DNA from: Telopea speciosissima
Taxonomy: Eukaryota; Streptophyta; Magnoliopsida; Proteales; Proteaceae
DNA: 64,000 nt
Direction: 5' to 3'
NCBI RefSeq assembly: GCF_018873765.1
Contig: NC_057919.1
Location: forward strand, 34,590,784-34,654,783
Shown: one piece after another, positions 1-10,223 of the stretch
Layout: each line of letters begins with the position of its first letter
Numbering within the stretch: the first letter of the stretch is position 1
The notes under the pieces: generated by a model
The model's database searches: none
What the model was told of the DNA's origin: nothing
What the model saw: only the letters and a program-made list of their open reading frames with translations
Translations under genes and position numbers: made by a program

Positions 1-385
1 ACAACTTAAATCAAAACAAAGTGGGCCCAGGCTGTTAAAATAGAACTGGGACACATTAGACCTAATCTTTCTTGAACTTCCTATGCTGGTAAGTCAGTAT
101 TTCTGCATCACCTTGCCTGGACAAGTCCCAAGAACTAGCACTGGCTGATCTGACCATCCACTGGAATGAGATATTTATAAAGTAATCTAGATATTGAGCC
201 TGCCTAATGAGATGAGACATTTTCCCTTTTTCTCTCCCACCCCCACCACTAGAATCCAAGAAAAAATATCTTTTACCTTATCCTGTGCCCACTGGTGGGA
301 GAGGTCTATGGTCTTGCTTGCTAACCCAGGCCAATTAGAGGTAATTTGACCAGCCTAGGGCCCTCACAAGCTCTAATCAACAGCT
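1..385. other. intergenic, no gene recognised
   Basis: I see no coding sequence, RNA gene or repeat that I can name here. The short frames on both strands have no recognisable domain. The part just downstream (386-504) is one half of a tandem duplication described separately. Confidence 0.5.
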
Positions 386-504
386 CAAGCCTGCCCTTGT
401 GGCATTGTTGCCAACGGTTATAATCAAACCAGATCATTGCCCCCGCAAAATAAAAATTACTGATTAGTAAAAGGTAAAGCCAATCACAACATAGGTGAGT
501 TAGC
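386..504. repeat. tandem duplication copy A, left half
   Basis: This 119-bp segment plus 10224-10292 makes one copy of a roughly 188-bp unit. The second copy is intact at 10293-10481. Both units start with CAAGCCTG and contain the same stretch ending GGTGAGTTAGC. The LTR element 505-10218 was inserted in the first copy after TTAGC, so the duplication probably existed before the insertion. Seen directly by comparing the two flanks. Confidence 0.8.
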
Positions 505-1337
505 TGATACGATCACACGCTGAGGAGCCCAACCAACCAGCCATGTCTTGGGGTAATAGAATGTATAAAGGCCATGCGCCTGTCCCCGAGCATGTTAAGC
601 CATGTGCTTATAACAGAATGGGCTGAATGGGCTGGCTTTCTCAAATGGTAGCTTTAGGAAAGCCTAGTAATAGGTATGAGTATTGGTTAGGGTCATAGTT
701 GTCACGGCGTCACGGCGATCCAAGTCGGTGGAGGGGTGTCACATCGATATATCGACATGTCGCCCGCCATGGCGTTGCCATGGCGAGCATGTCAACCATG
801 TTTTATTTTTTATTTTCTCTATTTTTAATGTCATTTAGTATGCTATAATATATGTCCTATAACATCAAAAATCAACATGAAAGTGTACTACACTACTACT
901 AATATACTATGGTTTAATTCATGAAAGTGTAATATCCATTAGTGTATATGAAAGTATGAAAATATAGTTTAGCCTATCAAATAATTGAAAGCAATAGTAA
1001 AAATCAAATGATAGGCTAAGTGGCTAACCTGTTTACTGAAACTTGATAGCAATAGTCTTTCTTCAGTGTGTGTGATTTGGAGCAAAGCAACCTGAACAAA
1101 GTAATAGGTATATATTAATATATATGAATTTGATGAAAGAGGAGAGGAAATTATGTATTCAAAAGCAAAAAAATAATTTAAGATAGATAACTGAATATAG
1201 TATAATAGTAATCAAAGATCAAAATTTAAAGTCAAGTAATCAACCAAAATACCAAATATAGATAACCTTAAGTCCTTAACTAATCTTCAAACTTTAAAGT
1301 TTAAACAATCCACAATATCCAAAAGGTCCAAAACTAA

Positions 1338-4057
1338 TTAATTATCATATTCATCTAAAAGATCTGCATTTGGCAGATTTTCTTGTCGTGGCTCTTCGAC
1401 ACCATCATAGTCATCTACGACATTCTTGTCGTCATTCACATCATCTTCCTCTTCTTCCTCGTCTTCATATGGTTCAGAGTCATCCTGAACATTAACCATC
1501 CTTGAGCTACCTCTCCCTCTACCATATCCACGGCGTGAATATGTCACATTGACTCTAGAGGTTGATGCTTGAGTTCTCCTTGGTCGGATGGGGGCTTCAA
1601 TCGATGCCCCCATTGCTCTACCAACATCGTCCCACGTGAGATCATCATTGGGATGGACTAAATCTTCCACTGGCTGGGTAACCATCCACTCACTAGACCA
1701 ATCCAGCTCATCAAGAATTAGTGGATCATATTTTTTGTTTTTGCCTTCCAGCTCACGTCTTTGTTGAAACCTTTCTTGGAGGCGGCTATTGTATTGAACA
1801 TAGACTAGATCATTCAAACGAGAATGTTCCAGTCTATTCCTCTTCTTGGTATGAATCTGAATTCATAAACAAGAGAGAACAAAAAAGTCATTTTTCAATA
1901 AAAAACATAACAAAAGTGAAAAAAAAGTCTAAGAAATAAATTAAATGTAAATGTAATCATGTAAGTTAATACTTACAAACTCAAATGTGCTCCAGTTGCG
2001 CTTGCAACTAGAAGAAGAGCAACAGAGGCCTAATATACGTCGTGCAAGCTTTGAAAGCTCAAAAGCACGACCTCCATTTGTACTCCACCAAGTAACTATA
2101 AAAATATAATAAAAAAACTGAATTAATAGTAATACATCATAGACATAGTAGCATACAAAATAGGTACAAACTAAAAATACTAAGTTACTTACTAGGATTT
2201 ATGGTTGTCCGTTGTCTAATCGCCATATCCCTCCCAAAAGAACCCATTGAAAATCTATAATCATCAATTTGCAAAGTTATCTTGTCTTGTATAGCAGGGT
2301 CATCCACCAGTCTGGTCATGACATCAATCAATGAGATGTGTAGATTGGCAATCAGTTCGCCATCTTCACTTTCCTTGAACATGAAAAATTTTCCGGGATT
2401 AAGAAATAATGCGGCTCCATACAATGGACGCTCCATCTGACACTCCCAACGCCTGTCAATGATATTTATAATTTTCTTCCACAGCCGTTCTTTATGTGCT
2501 AAATGTTCACGGATTTTCTTTTTTGCCTCTTCCATAGCAACATAAACCTCAGCCATAGCAGGCCTCTCATCACCATCAACAATCCTCAAAACAACAATAA
2601 GTGGCTTCAATGCTCTAATAAAATCTTCCACAGTGTTCCAAAATGGTACAGCAAACACCGTTTCTTCCACTTTCTTCCCAGCCTCTGTTTTTGACAAATT
2701 GGAACCCTTCCACTCATCAGAAATAAACAAATGCTTCAATGCATCCTTATGCTTAACCAAACTCTGACATGTCAAACAAGCAGTTGCAAATCTAGTAACT
2801 GCAGCTCTCACAAGATCCTTTTGTCCAGTTCTTTTCTTCATTGCATCAAGACGTGTGTGCCTGTAGATGAAGGTGGTTATTTTTTTTGCCTTACCTATCA
2901 CATTCTTAGAATCTTTCAGACCACCTATATCCTCTAACATCAGGTCTAAACAATGGGCTGCACAAGGAGTCCAGTACAGCTTTCTTCTCTTTTCCATAAG
3001 CATTTTACCAGCCAACTTATAGTTTGAAGCATTGTCAGTCACAACTTGAATGACATAATCCTCACCAATCTCATCAATTTTGCTATCAAGCAATTCAAAT
3101 AGCATTTGTGCACTTTGAACCATACCAGATGCATCAACAAATCCCATGAAATAAGTCCCCTCTGGACAGTTAACGAAAAAATTAATTAAGTGTCTTCCCC
3201 GTTTATCCGTCCATCCATCAGACATAAGAGTGCACCCATACTACTTCCAATACTCTTCATATTTTTTCTTCATCTCTGCAGTTTCATTCACAACATTTCT
3301 TAACAATGGCACTCTCACTTGATGATATGAAGGTGGAATTTATCCAGAACCATATTGTGCAATAGACTCGCACATCACCTCAAAGGTCCTTGCCTTAATA
3401 GCATTGAATGGGATACCTTGCTGATACATCCACTTAGCAATGTGATAATCAACTTTGGCTTTTTGTTCTGGTGTCCTAAAACGGTTCTCTATAGTAGTCT
3501 GAGTAGAACTACTATTATGCCTCTCATTGACTACTTGCTCAGGAGTCCGTCTAACATGAGCACCCATGGGACCCCTTACTTGAGGCTGAGTAACCTTTCT
3601 TTTCTTAGCAATTGTCCCGAGCTAGGAGCCACCCTAGCACCGTAGGAGTCCGGGATTGTCCTTCTAGTGTATCTTCGATTGTATTTGCCCTCCAACTTCT
3701 ACAAAGATCATCATCACCATCATCATCCAATACTTCGTAATTTGTTTCTTTTTTTTTTATTTAGAGCTTCCCTCATCACTGAGAAATAGAATCATTCGTC
3801 TTGGTACACTTAATAACGTCTTCATATCCACCCACCAAATGTTGCTTCAATCTTTTAATTCCACAACTTATTTCTTTGCCACAAAGGGTGCATTTAACAA
3901 CATTCTTGTTTGTTAGATCTGGCCAATACCCATACTTCCACCCAGGGTTATTTGATTTGGCCTTTCTTGCTGGGCCTTTGCTTGGATCATATCCTGGAGT
4001 AGCTCCAGTACTTACAATATTTTCACCCCCACTACTAATTGGTGTAGAACCATCCAT
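1338..4057 (-). pseudogene. hAT transposase (BED finger, DUF659, C-terminal dimerisation), decayed
   Basis: Read on the minus strand. A likely start is the ATG at 4057, followed by a BED-type zinc finger (CTLCGKEISCG then RLKQHL, about 3830-3900). Residues around 3340-3570 continue the DUF659 N-terminal part. 2193-3225 is the DUF659 core (SDGWTDKRGRHL, VTDNASNYKLAG, CAAHCLDLML, RWECQMERPLYGAA). Two further exons follow with good splice sites: 1977-2095 (GRAFELSKLARRILGLCCSS, the hAT dimerisation region) and 1338-1856 (RNRLEHSRLNDLVYVQYN, then an acidic tail). Joining 2193 to 2095 restores the family pattern NPITWWS. In-frame stops after YGSG (about 3337) and after EEYWK (about 3240), plus breaks around 3640-3776, mean this copy cannot make a full protein. 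The family cuts and pastes DNA at the terminal repeats in the nucleus. Confidence 0.88.
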
Positions 4058-4249
4058 TAGTTGAGTGAAAGACACTAGTAGACTACAAAGGTAACAAAAC
4101 AAAAAAAAAACAATTAAACTGGTTTTTAGCATATTAACATTAAGCTGAACTAGGATGGAAAACAGTCAAAACACAAAATCCAAGTACTGGTTTTTAGCAG
4201 ATTTAAATTAATGGATGGAGGGGGAAAAAAAAACTGAAATTATGGAGTT

Positions 4250-5270
4250 GAATATGTGCTTGCTGCTGTTGTGTGTGTGACATTGTGAGTCTGTGGATCG
4301 AGACCGTGAGTGAAATCAGTGAATAGTAATGGACTATCGGCTGTAATAACTATTAAATCCCTCCCCCTTGTCTCTCGACTCTCTCCTGTCTCTGTGTGTG
4401 TAAGTGTACTGTGTATGTGTGGGCCTGTGGCTGTGTGCCTGTGTGCAAGGTAAGAAGAAGAAAAATCAAAAACAAACACCTTCTCTGGATGTGCAACCCG
4501 CAATCAAGGCAAGAAAAAGGAAAAAAAACAAAAAACAGAGATAGTTCGGCTGTAATAAATCCCTCCCCCTTCTGTCTCTCGACTTTCTCCCCTGTCTCTG
4601 TGTGTGACACTTGTGTGTATGTGTGCCTTGTGCGAGGCAAGAAGAAAAAAAAAATGCAAGGCAAGAAGTCCCAAGGTTGCTAGTTGCAAGGCAAGAAGAA
4701 GAAAAAAAAAAAAAAAAAAAAACCGAGAGGACTATGGTTACAAAATTGAATAAATCCCTCCCCCCTCTCTCGACTATGTCCCTTCTCGTGTTGACAAGCA
4801 AAGAAGAAAAAAAAAAAACCGAGAGGACTATGGTTCGAATGAATAAATCCCTCCCCTCTCTCTCGACTATGTCCCTGTCTCTGTGATCTGCAAAGCAAAG
4901 AAGAAAAAGAAAAAGAAAAAAAAACCGAGAGGAGTCAAGGACTACTAACTGAAAAATAAATCCCCCCCTCTGTCTCTCGACTCTCTCCCTGTCTCTGTGT
5001 GTGTAAATGTGGCTGTGCAAGGCAAGAGAAAAAATAAAAATAAAAACGATACTACTGGCTGTAATCACTACCGGAGGCTGGGAGGAGAAGAACTGAAGAA
5101 GAAGTTAAGAAGAAGAAGAATAGGTCTGCCTGGGAGGAGGAAGCAAGGCAAGAGAAAAAATAAAAATAAAAACGATACTACATCGGTCAGAATACCACTG
5201 AGGTCGGGAGGAGAAGAATCAAGAAGAAGAAGACGAGGTCTCGCTTGGGAGGAGGAAAAAGATCCAAATT
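4250..5270. repeat. degenerate CT/GA-rich tandem repeat block
   Basis: About seven diverged units of roughly 100-190 bp. Each combines an AATCCCTCCCC segment, a CTCTCGACT segment, a CTGTCTCTGTGTGTG segment, a GCAAGGCAAGAAG segment and an A-rich tract. Unit starts are visible near 4340, 4550, 4690, 4800, 4930, 5050 and 5160. Several long open frames on both strands here are low-complexity artefacts. The block lies inside the hAT element, 5' of its transposase. Confidence 0.75.
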
Positions 5271-5516
5271 AAAAAAAAAATTAAAATTTACTTACTTGGA
5301 GAGTTGGAGTCCTGGAGATTGCCAGAGAACTAGAGAAGTTCGAACTTCGAACTTGTTCGAAGGCTGCCGAGACTCGAGAGTTGCAGGAAGCGAGGAAGTT
5401 ACCGTTGCCGAAGTCACGATCCCTCTCCTCTCGATTTTCCCTTTTGCGATTTCTATTTCCCCCCATTAGGGTATAACCGTATAAGTTATTATGTTTAATA
5501 TTTTTAAGTTTTATGA

Positions 5517-5567
5517 TAATGTGTATTGCAGGTGTAACTTTTCAAGTTACACCTCCAATACACATTA
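5517..5567. repeat. near-perfect 24-bp inverted repeat (hairpin)
   Basis: Two 24-base arms (5517-5540 and 5544-5567) are complementary with one mismatch and a 3-base loop TTC. The left arm begins TAATGTGTATTG. The hairpin lies in the 5'-side noncoding part of the hAT element. Confidence 0.85.
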
Positions 5568-6003
5568 ACGAAAAAGCATCTAAGTTATTAAATCGTTTTT
5601 AAAAATATATATATATATATAAACCTGACTTTTATACATTAAATGTTCAAATATCGGTCGACATACCCATATATCGTGGTATGGCGTCCATGGTGACGCC
5701 ATGGAAGCCATATCGCTCGATATTTATACATATACCATGGCGGATCTCGATATGCCCTTTCCCCCAACGCCAGGACGCCATGGCGACGCCATGACAACTA
5801 TGGTTAGGGTTGCTAGAGTATGATAGGGTAATGCTAGTCTATAAATGTAATGGGTAAGGTACTGTAGAGACAACAAGAATTAATGAAACTTCTCTTCTCT
5901 GTCTCCCCTTCTTTGGAGGTTGCTGCCCTCGAAGCCAGCATTTCCTTTCCCCTTGTCCTTCTGCAACTTAATACCTCTCTTTCTCAGTTCTAGGTTCCTA
6001 ACA

Positions 6004-6018
6004 TTGGTGCTTTCGTTG
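6004..6018 (+). other. primer-binding site of the LTR retroelement
   Basis: TTGGTGCTTTCGTTG follows directly after the LTR end CTAACA. This is the normal place where a host tRNA primes minus-strand DNA synthesis. I have not assigned the tRNA. Confidence 0.75.
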
Positions 6019-6050
6019 AACCTCCCACTACCATTCCATTCACCTTCCTC

Positions 6051-8311
6051 TTGCATTTCATCCCTTCCAATGGGTCTGTTCTCATCTGTTTTCACTCAAG
6101 GGAAAAACGCGATCCGACTTCTCCGCTCCTACAATATCTTGAAACTGCAATCGCCAACGAGCTCGAACGTATCTACTATTTGGATCTTGGCACTGTGGGA
6201 GATGCTGTGATTCCCAGGGAGCCCGACGATGATAAGATTGACGACTCAACGACTTCGATTCCCACTGCCCTGAGCCAAACCCCAATGGTTTCAACGATCG
6301 TGGCTTCAGATCGGGATTCCGACATCGTGAATGATGACCAGTATCCGATCACTTCAACTTTCGTTGCGCCACAGCACCCTTCGCCGTTGAACAACTACAT
6401 TGCCTCAACGAAGCAAGATAAAATGTCAGGTTTCAGTGTTGCAGCGCCACCAACCAATTCGGCTAGCATCGAGACTGGAATCTATTTCCCACCTGAAGGC
6501 CCAACGTTTTTCTTTCCAGGAGGATACCCATTCTCTCAGCCAGTTGGCGCGAGGACATCGATGAAGGCTACCCCGACTGAACGGATCCACTTAACAGATC
6601 CGATGTTGCCTGCTGATGCCACACAACCCTTTGATCTAGGTCGACATCCACCCTCTCCGCCAGCTGATACGAACGAGTCGTCGGAGATGATTAAAAAAGA
6701 ACGCCCAGTGAAACCAATGTCCCCTATTCGTGCTCTGTTTCGCGCACCTCGGCGAACGGAATCGGATCTCGACAAAGAGGGCAATCAAATCACGCCATGG
6801 CCACCACCGACCACTCTGGTCGTGTTCCAATTGGCATTGTGGAAGTTGAGTTGAAATCTGGGATTGATGTCGACGTCGATCATGGAGACCAAACCTTCAA
6901 CGATGCAGCCATGGAGCAGAATCTGGTTGCTTCAACGATCGTGGCAGCAGTGCTCGTTAAGGGTGCCAATTTGGGACCGAAACCGGGAACCGTCTCAATA
7001 CCGTCCCGCTAAAACCAGGTACCGGACCGTCCCATTTACTAATGGGACGGTACTGGTATCTAATTTTGGTACCGAATGATAAATGGGATGGGACGGTTCT
7101 GGGACGGGATTCCCAACGGTACTAGTACCGAAATACCAATTAGGTACCGGATGGTACCGAAACTACTAGTACCGTTTAAAAAGAAAGAGTATATAAGAAC
7201 TTTTTTTTAAAGAAAAAAAAAAAAGGGTATAAGAATTACGACTCATTAGGGTTTCACTAATTGCCTTTTGAATACGAAGAGGAACAACAGGTCAACAGCC
7301 GTAGCTTGAAGTCTCTCTTCACAAAACCTGGTACAGTGCTACTCCCTCCTCCCTCGACCAACTACATCTACTAGGTTCTTCCTTTTTGCACTTCGCACTT
7401 CGTACCATACTATCATGTGACATGTGTGATAAATAGAGTTTTGTTTGGAAAAATCAAAGAGGAAACACAATGGGATTCTTCCATTTTGTAGGACTTCCCT
7501 AGATTTAAAAAAATTAGAAGCTTATTACATGTGATCTTAGGGAATTTGAAGAAGTAAAACTATGTTTCAAAAATTTTTTTTGATACGAACTATGATTTCA
7601 TAATTTAAGTTGCTTTATAAAAAGTTGTAGACAACTTAGATTTCATGATGGTGAAAAAATTCCACAACACTAATAAACCCACCTTGTTAGAAACAATCAA
7701 ACTTCTTCTCCCTTTTTCTACAGTGCCTAGAACCGTTTAAAAACCGGTACCATCCTGCCCCGCTAGTAATCGGGACTGGGATCTAGGTTTGGTCCCGTTA
7801 ACTAAATGGGACGGTACTGGGATTGGCACTTTTGGTGCCGGTACCGGTACCGTCCCGTCCCAAATACCGGGAACCGTCCCAATTGACACCCTTAGTGCTC
7901 GTCCCTTCCTTCATCGGTCAGAATCCAACCGGAACAGAGCTCGTTCCTACCATTGTGTCGTCCGTCATACACAACGGCGATCTGAAAATCACCACCGGTG
8001 CAGCTCTGCCTCGTTGTTTCACGGCGACGGAAAGGAGGCTCCAATCATGGCATTCAGAGATTGATTGTAGAGAGTTTCTGGTACGAGTTTCTGCCCATTC
8101 GGTGTTTGATAAAATTGCGATCGTAATCGAGCAAGACCTCCAACTGTTCGACGGTTTTTCAGTGAGAAAAATAGTTAGGGTGTTGTTGCCATTCTCTAGA
8201 AGCGCTGACTTATTTTGTTTTGAAGATTTGGCACTTGCATTTGGACTGATCTTTATCAATGGGATCAGTGTTTCTGGAGAAATCCCAAATGCAATTGGTG
8301 GTTTACTCTAG
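6051..8311 (+). pseudogene. gag-position reading frame of unknown function, interrupted
   Basis: An open frame of 267 codons (6051-6854) follows the primer-binding site, rich in Pro, Ser, Thr and Asp, with no zinc knuckle or capsid motif that I recognise. A second frame starts at 6797 and is cut at 6957 by the 6958-7894 insertion. Removing that element and one target-site copy (945 bp, a multiple of three) joins it in frame to 7903-8311. The joined frame has IGQNPTGTELVP and, near its end, SGEIPNAIGGL, which is LRR-like and marks the start of captured receptor sequence. The gag position suggests a remnant or replacement gag, but this is inference from position only. I do not recognise the first 250 residues. 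Confidence 0.5.
6958..7894. mobile_element. non-autonomous hAT-type element, 937 bp
   Basis: Terminal inverted repeats start TAAGGGTG(C/T)CAATT, and the element is flanked by a perfect 8-bp duplication GTGCTCGT (6950-6957 and 7895-7902). Both ends are dense in GGTACCG, GGGACGG and CCGTCCC motifs, forming complementary subterminal repeats. The middle (about 7180-7730) is AT-rich with no coding sequence. The terminal motif differs from CATAGTTG of the 694-5802 element, so a different transposase family probably moved it. It interrupts the retroelement reading frame. Confidence 0.92.
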
Positions 8312-8395
8312 CTTGATCCGATTACAATCTGCAGAAATCGTTTCCATGGGTTAGAAGGGAATATCTCAAAATCAATCAGGAAGAGGACAAAGCTA

Positions 8396-9958
8396 GTGCA
8401 GCTCGGGTTGGGTTCAAATAGCTTTGATGGAGAAATCCTAGAGAGCGTAGTGGGTTTGCAGGAACTGGAGTTCTTGGACTGGGGCTACAACCATTTTGGT
8501 ATCCTTGGAATTCCGCTATTTTTAGCAAAGGTGCCAAACCTGAGGGAAGTGTTGAGTGGGAACCCACTTGGAGGCCAGCTACCTGAAATTTGGGAGAAGT
8601 TTGGGGGTATTTTGTGTTATCTGCTTGAAAATCAATTGGGTTTCATAAACCCAAGCCACACGACCAGTAGCGATCTATTGGAATACATTAAGATGATGGT
8701 CAGGTCATCTTTGGTGGTCACAGATGGGAACCAATCTGCAAATCAGAGTTCAGGTTTCCCAATGGTTGCTCTGTTCTTACCTTCAACAAGGTTCGTTTTG
8801 TTGATTACAATTCTAGTCCTAAGCATACTCTGGTGGAAAAGGCGTAAGCTCTCAACACATTCAAGATCAGACATATCAAATTCCTCTTCTTCGTTGAAGC
8901 TTGATGAGATTTTTTCCATCCTTGGTTTACCTGAGGTATTTTATTGCGGAGTCCTTGAAGCTGCAACCAATTACTTTGAGAACCAAATCGGTTCAGGTGA
9001 ATTGGGGTCTGTTTACAAGGGTGTTCTTCCTGATAAATCTTTTATTGCAGTGAAGAAAATAAATCATATTGGTGTTCAAGGGAGGAAGGAATTCTTTGCA
9101 AAGATTGTAGTGATTGGTAACATTCACCATATTAACTTGGGTAAGGTCAGTGGCTTCTACACTCAGAGGCAAGAACAGCTTATGATCTATGAGTACATGA
9201 ACAGGGGGCCTGTGTTAGACTGGCAAGAGAAGTTTGAGATTGCATTCGGTACAGCCAGTGGGCTCTCATACTTGCATAGTCGGTGTGAGCACAAGATGAT
9301 AAATTGTGATGTTACACCTGAGAAAGTTCTCTTACATGAACATTTCCAAGTTAAGCTCTCAGATTTTGGACTATTAAAGCTTCTCAGCCCCGAGCAAGCT
9401 ACCCATTTCATGATCATGAAGGAATCTCACGGGTATATAGCACTGGAATGGATCACGAGTTCATCGATTTTAGATAAGACTGATATGTTCAGTTATGGCA
9501 TGGTACCACTTGGGCTTATTAGAAAAAGGAAGAACTCTTCTCTGCAAACTCCAACACCTAGCAATGAAAATGGAAAGAGTGGTTGTTCATCAACTGTGTC
9601 ATCTATGATGGGCCCTGTTTATTTTCCAGTGTTTGCACTGGAGATGCATGAACAAGGGAATTATTTGGAGCTTGCTGACCCAAGGCTTAAGGTAAGAGTG
9701 ACAAGTGAAGATGGGAAGAAGCGTGTGGTGTGCAAAGTTGAACGAACGGTTATGGTACGTTTGATTTTTGACCCCGGTGGATGTCCATTCTCAGTAAGAA
9801 CCTTGAGGACAAGGTTCTGTCCGAAGGGGATGGTAATGATACGATCACACACTGAGGTGCCCAACCAACCAGCCATGTCTTGGGGTAATAGAATGTATAA
9901 AGGCCATGCGCCTGTCCCCGAGCATGTTAAGCCATGTGCTTATAACAGAATGGGCTGA
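8396..9958 (+). pseudogene. chimeric LRR - membrane segment - kinase-like frame captured by the retroelement
   Basis: A 520-codon open frame. Residues 1-80 are leucine-rich repeat sequence (FDGEILESVVGLQELEFLD, GNPLGGQLPEIWEKFGGI) resembling plant Piriformospora indica-insensitive 2-like LRR proteins; LRR text also continues upstream from about 8250. Residues 100-420 resemble the juxtamembrane and kinase part of an S-domain receptor kinase of the At5g35370 type: membrane segment about 132-147, glycine loop at 199-204 (GSGELG), Lys220, DFG at 323-325, ending in FALEMHEQGNYLELADPRL. A block normally between MNRG and GPVL is deleted. The catalytic loop reads NCDVTPEK: Asp305 is kept but the metal-binding Asn is Lys310, and APE reads ALE, so catalysis is unlikely. 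The last codons run into the 3' LTR. The two families are unrelated, so the frame is a fusion. Family names come from recalled similarity, not a search. Confidence 0.78.
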
Positions 9959-10218
9959 ATGGGCTGGCTTTCTCAGATGGTAGCTTTAGGAAAGCCTTGT
10001 AATAGGTATGAGTATTGGTTAGGGTTGCTAGAGTATGATAGGGTAATGCTAGTCTATAAATGTAATGGGTAAGGTACTGTAGAGACAACAAGAATTAATG
10101 AAACTTCTCTTCTCTGTCTCCCCTTCTTTGGAGGTTGCTGCCCTCGAAGCCAGCATTTCCTTTCCCCTTGTCCTTCTGCAACTTAATTCCTCTCTTTCTC
10201 AGTTCTAGGTTCCTAACA
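9837..10218 (+). repeat. 3' LTR (382 bp)
   Basis: Starts TGATACGATC after a purine-rich tract and ends TTCCTAACA, followed by the target duplication TTAGC. It matches the two halves of the 5' LTR at 505-693 and 5811-6003 with only a few base differences, so the element is not very old. Confidence 0.93.
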
Positions 10219-10223
10219 TTAGC

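Larger units (their letters stand above)
694..5802 (-). mobile_element. hAT transposon with DUF659-type transposase
   Basis: The element is bounded by terminal inverted repeats that start CATAGTTGTCA and is flanked by a perfect 8-bp duplication GTTAGGGT (686-693 and 5803-5810). Eight-base duplications are diagnostic of the hAT superfamily. Removing the element restores the 5' LTR of the retroelement exactly. Subterminal regions are rich in CCATGGCG-like motifs on both sides, typical of transposase-binding arrays (inference). It carries a split minus-strand transposase gene (1338-4057) and, near the transposase 5' side, a block of CT/GA-rich degenerate repeats. Length 5,109 bp. The transposase is broken, so this copy is probably non-autonomous now. 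Confidence 0.93.
505..6003 (+). repeat. 5' LTR, split by a hAT insertion
   Basis: The LTR sequence is 505-693 joined to 5811-6003, matching the 3' LTR (9837-10218) almost base for base with a few differences. The break is filled by the hAT element 694-5802 and its 8-bp target duplication. The LTR ends in TAACA immediately before the primer-binding site. Confidence 0.92.
505..10218 (+). mobile_element. LTR retroelement carrying captured receptor-gene pieces
   Basis: Boundaries are exact: LTRs run TGATACGATC to TTCCTAACA, and the element is flanked by the 5-bp direct repeat TTAGC (500-504 and 10219-10223). A primer-binding site starts at 6004 (TTGGTGCTTTCGTTG). A purine-rich tract GAAGGGGATGG lies just before the 3' LTR. 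The last codons before it (NLEDKVLSEGDGN, from about 9802) resemble the usual end of a plant Ty3/gypsy polyprotein, so I place the parent in Ty3/gypsy. No protease, reverse transcriptase, RNase H or integrase is present, so it must have moved with proteins from another element. The interior holds a gag-position frame of unknown function and a chimeric LRR/kinase frame. Two hAT-type elements later inserted into it (694-5802, 6958-7894). Without them it would be about 3.7 kb. Confidence 0.9.

Noticed and set aside
4353..5272. Several overlapping open frames of 70-200 codons
   Set aside because: All lie in the CT/GA-rich repeat block, on both strands at once, with low-complexity Phe/Lys/Arg runs.
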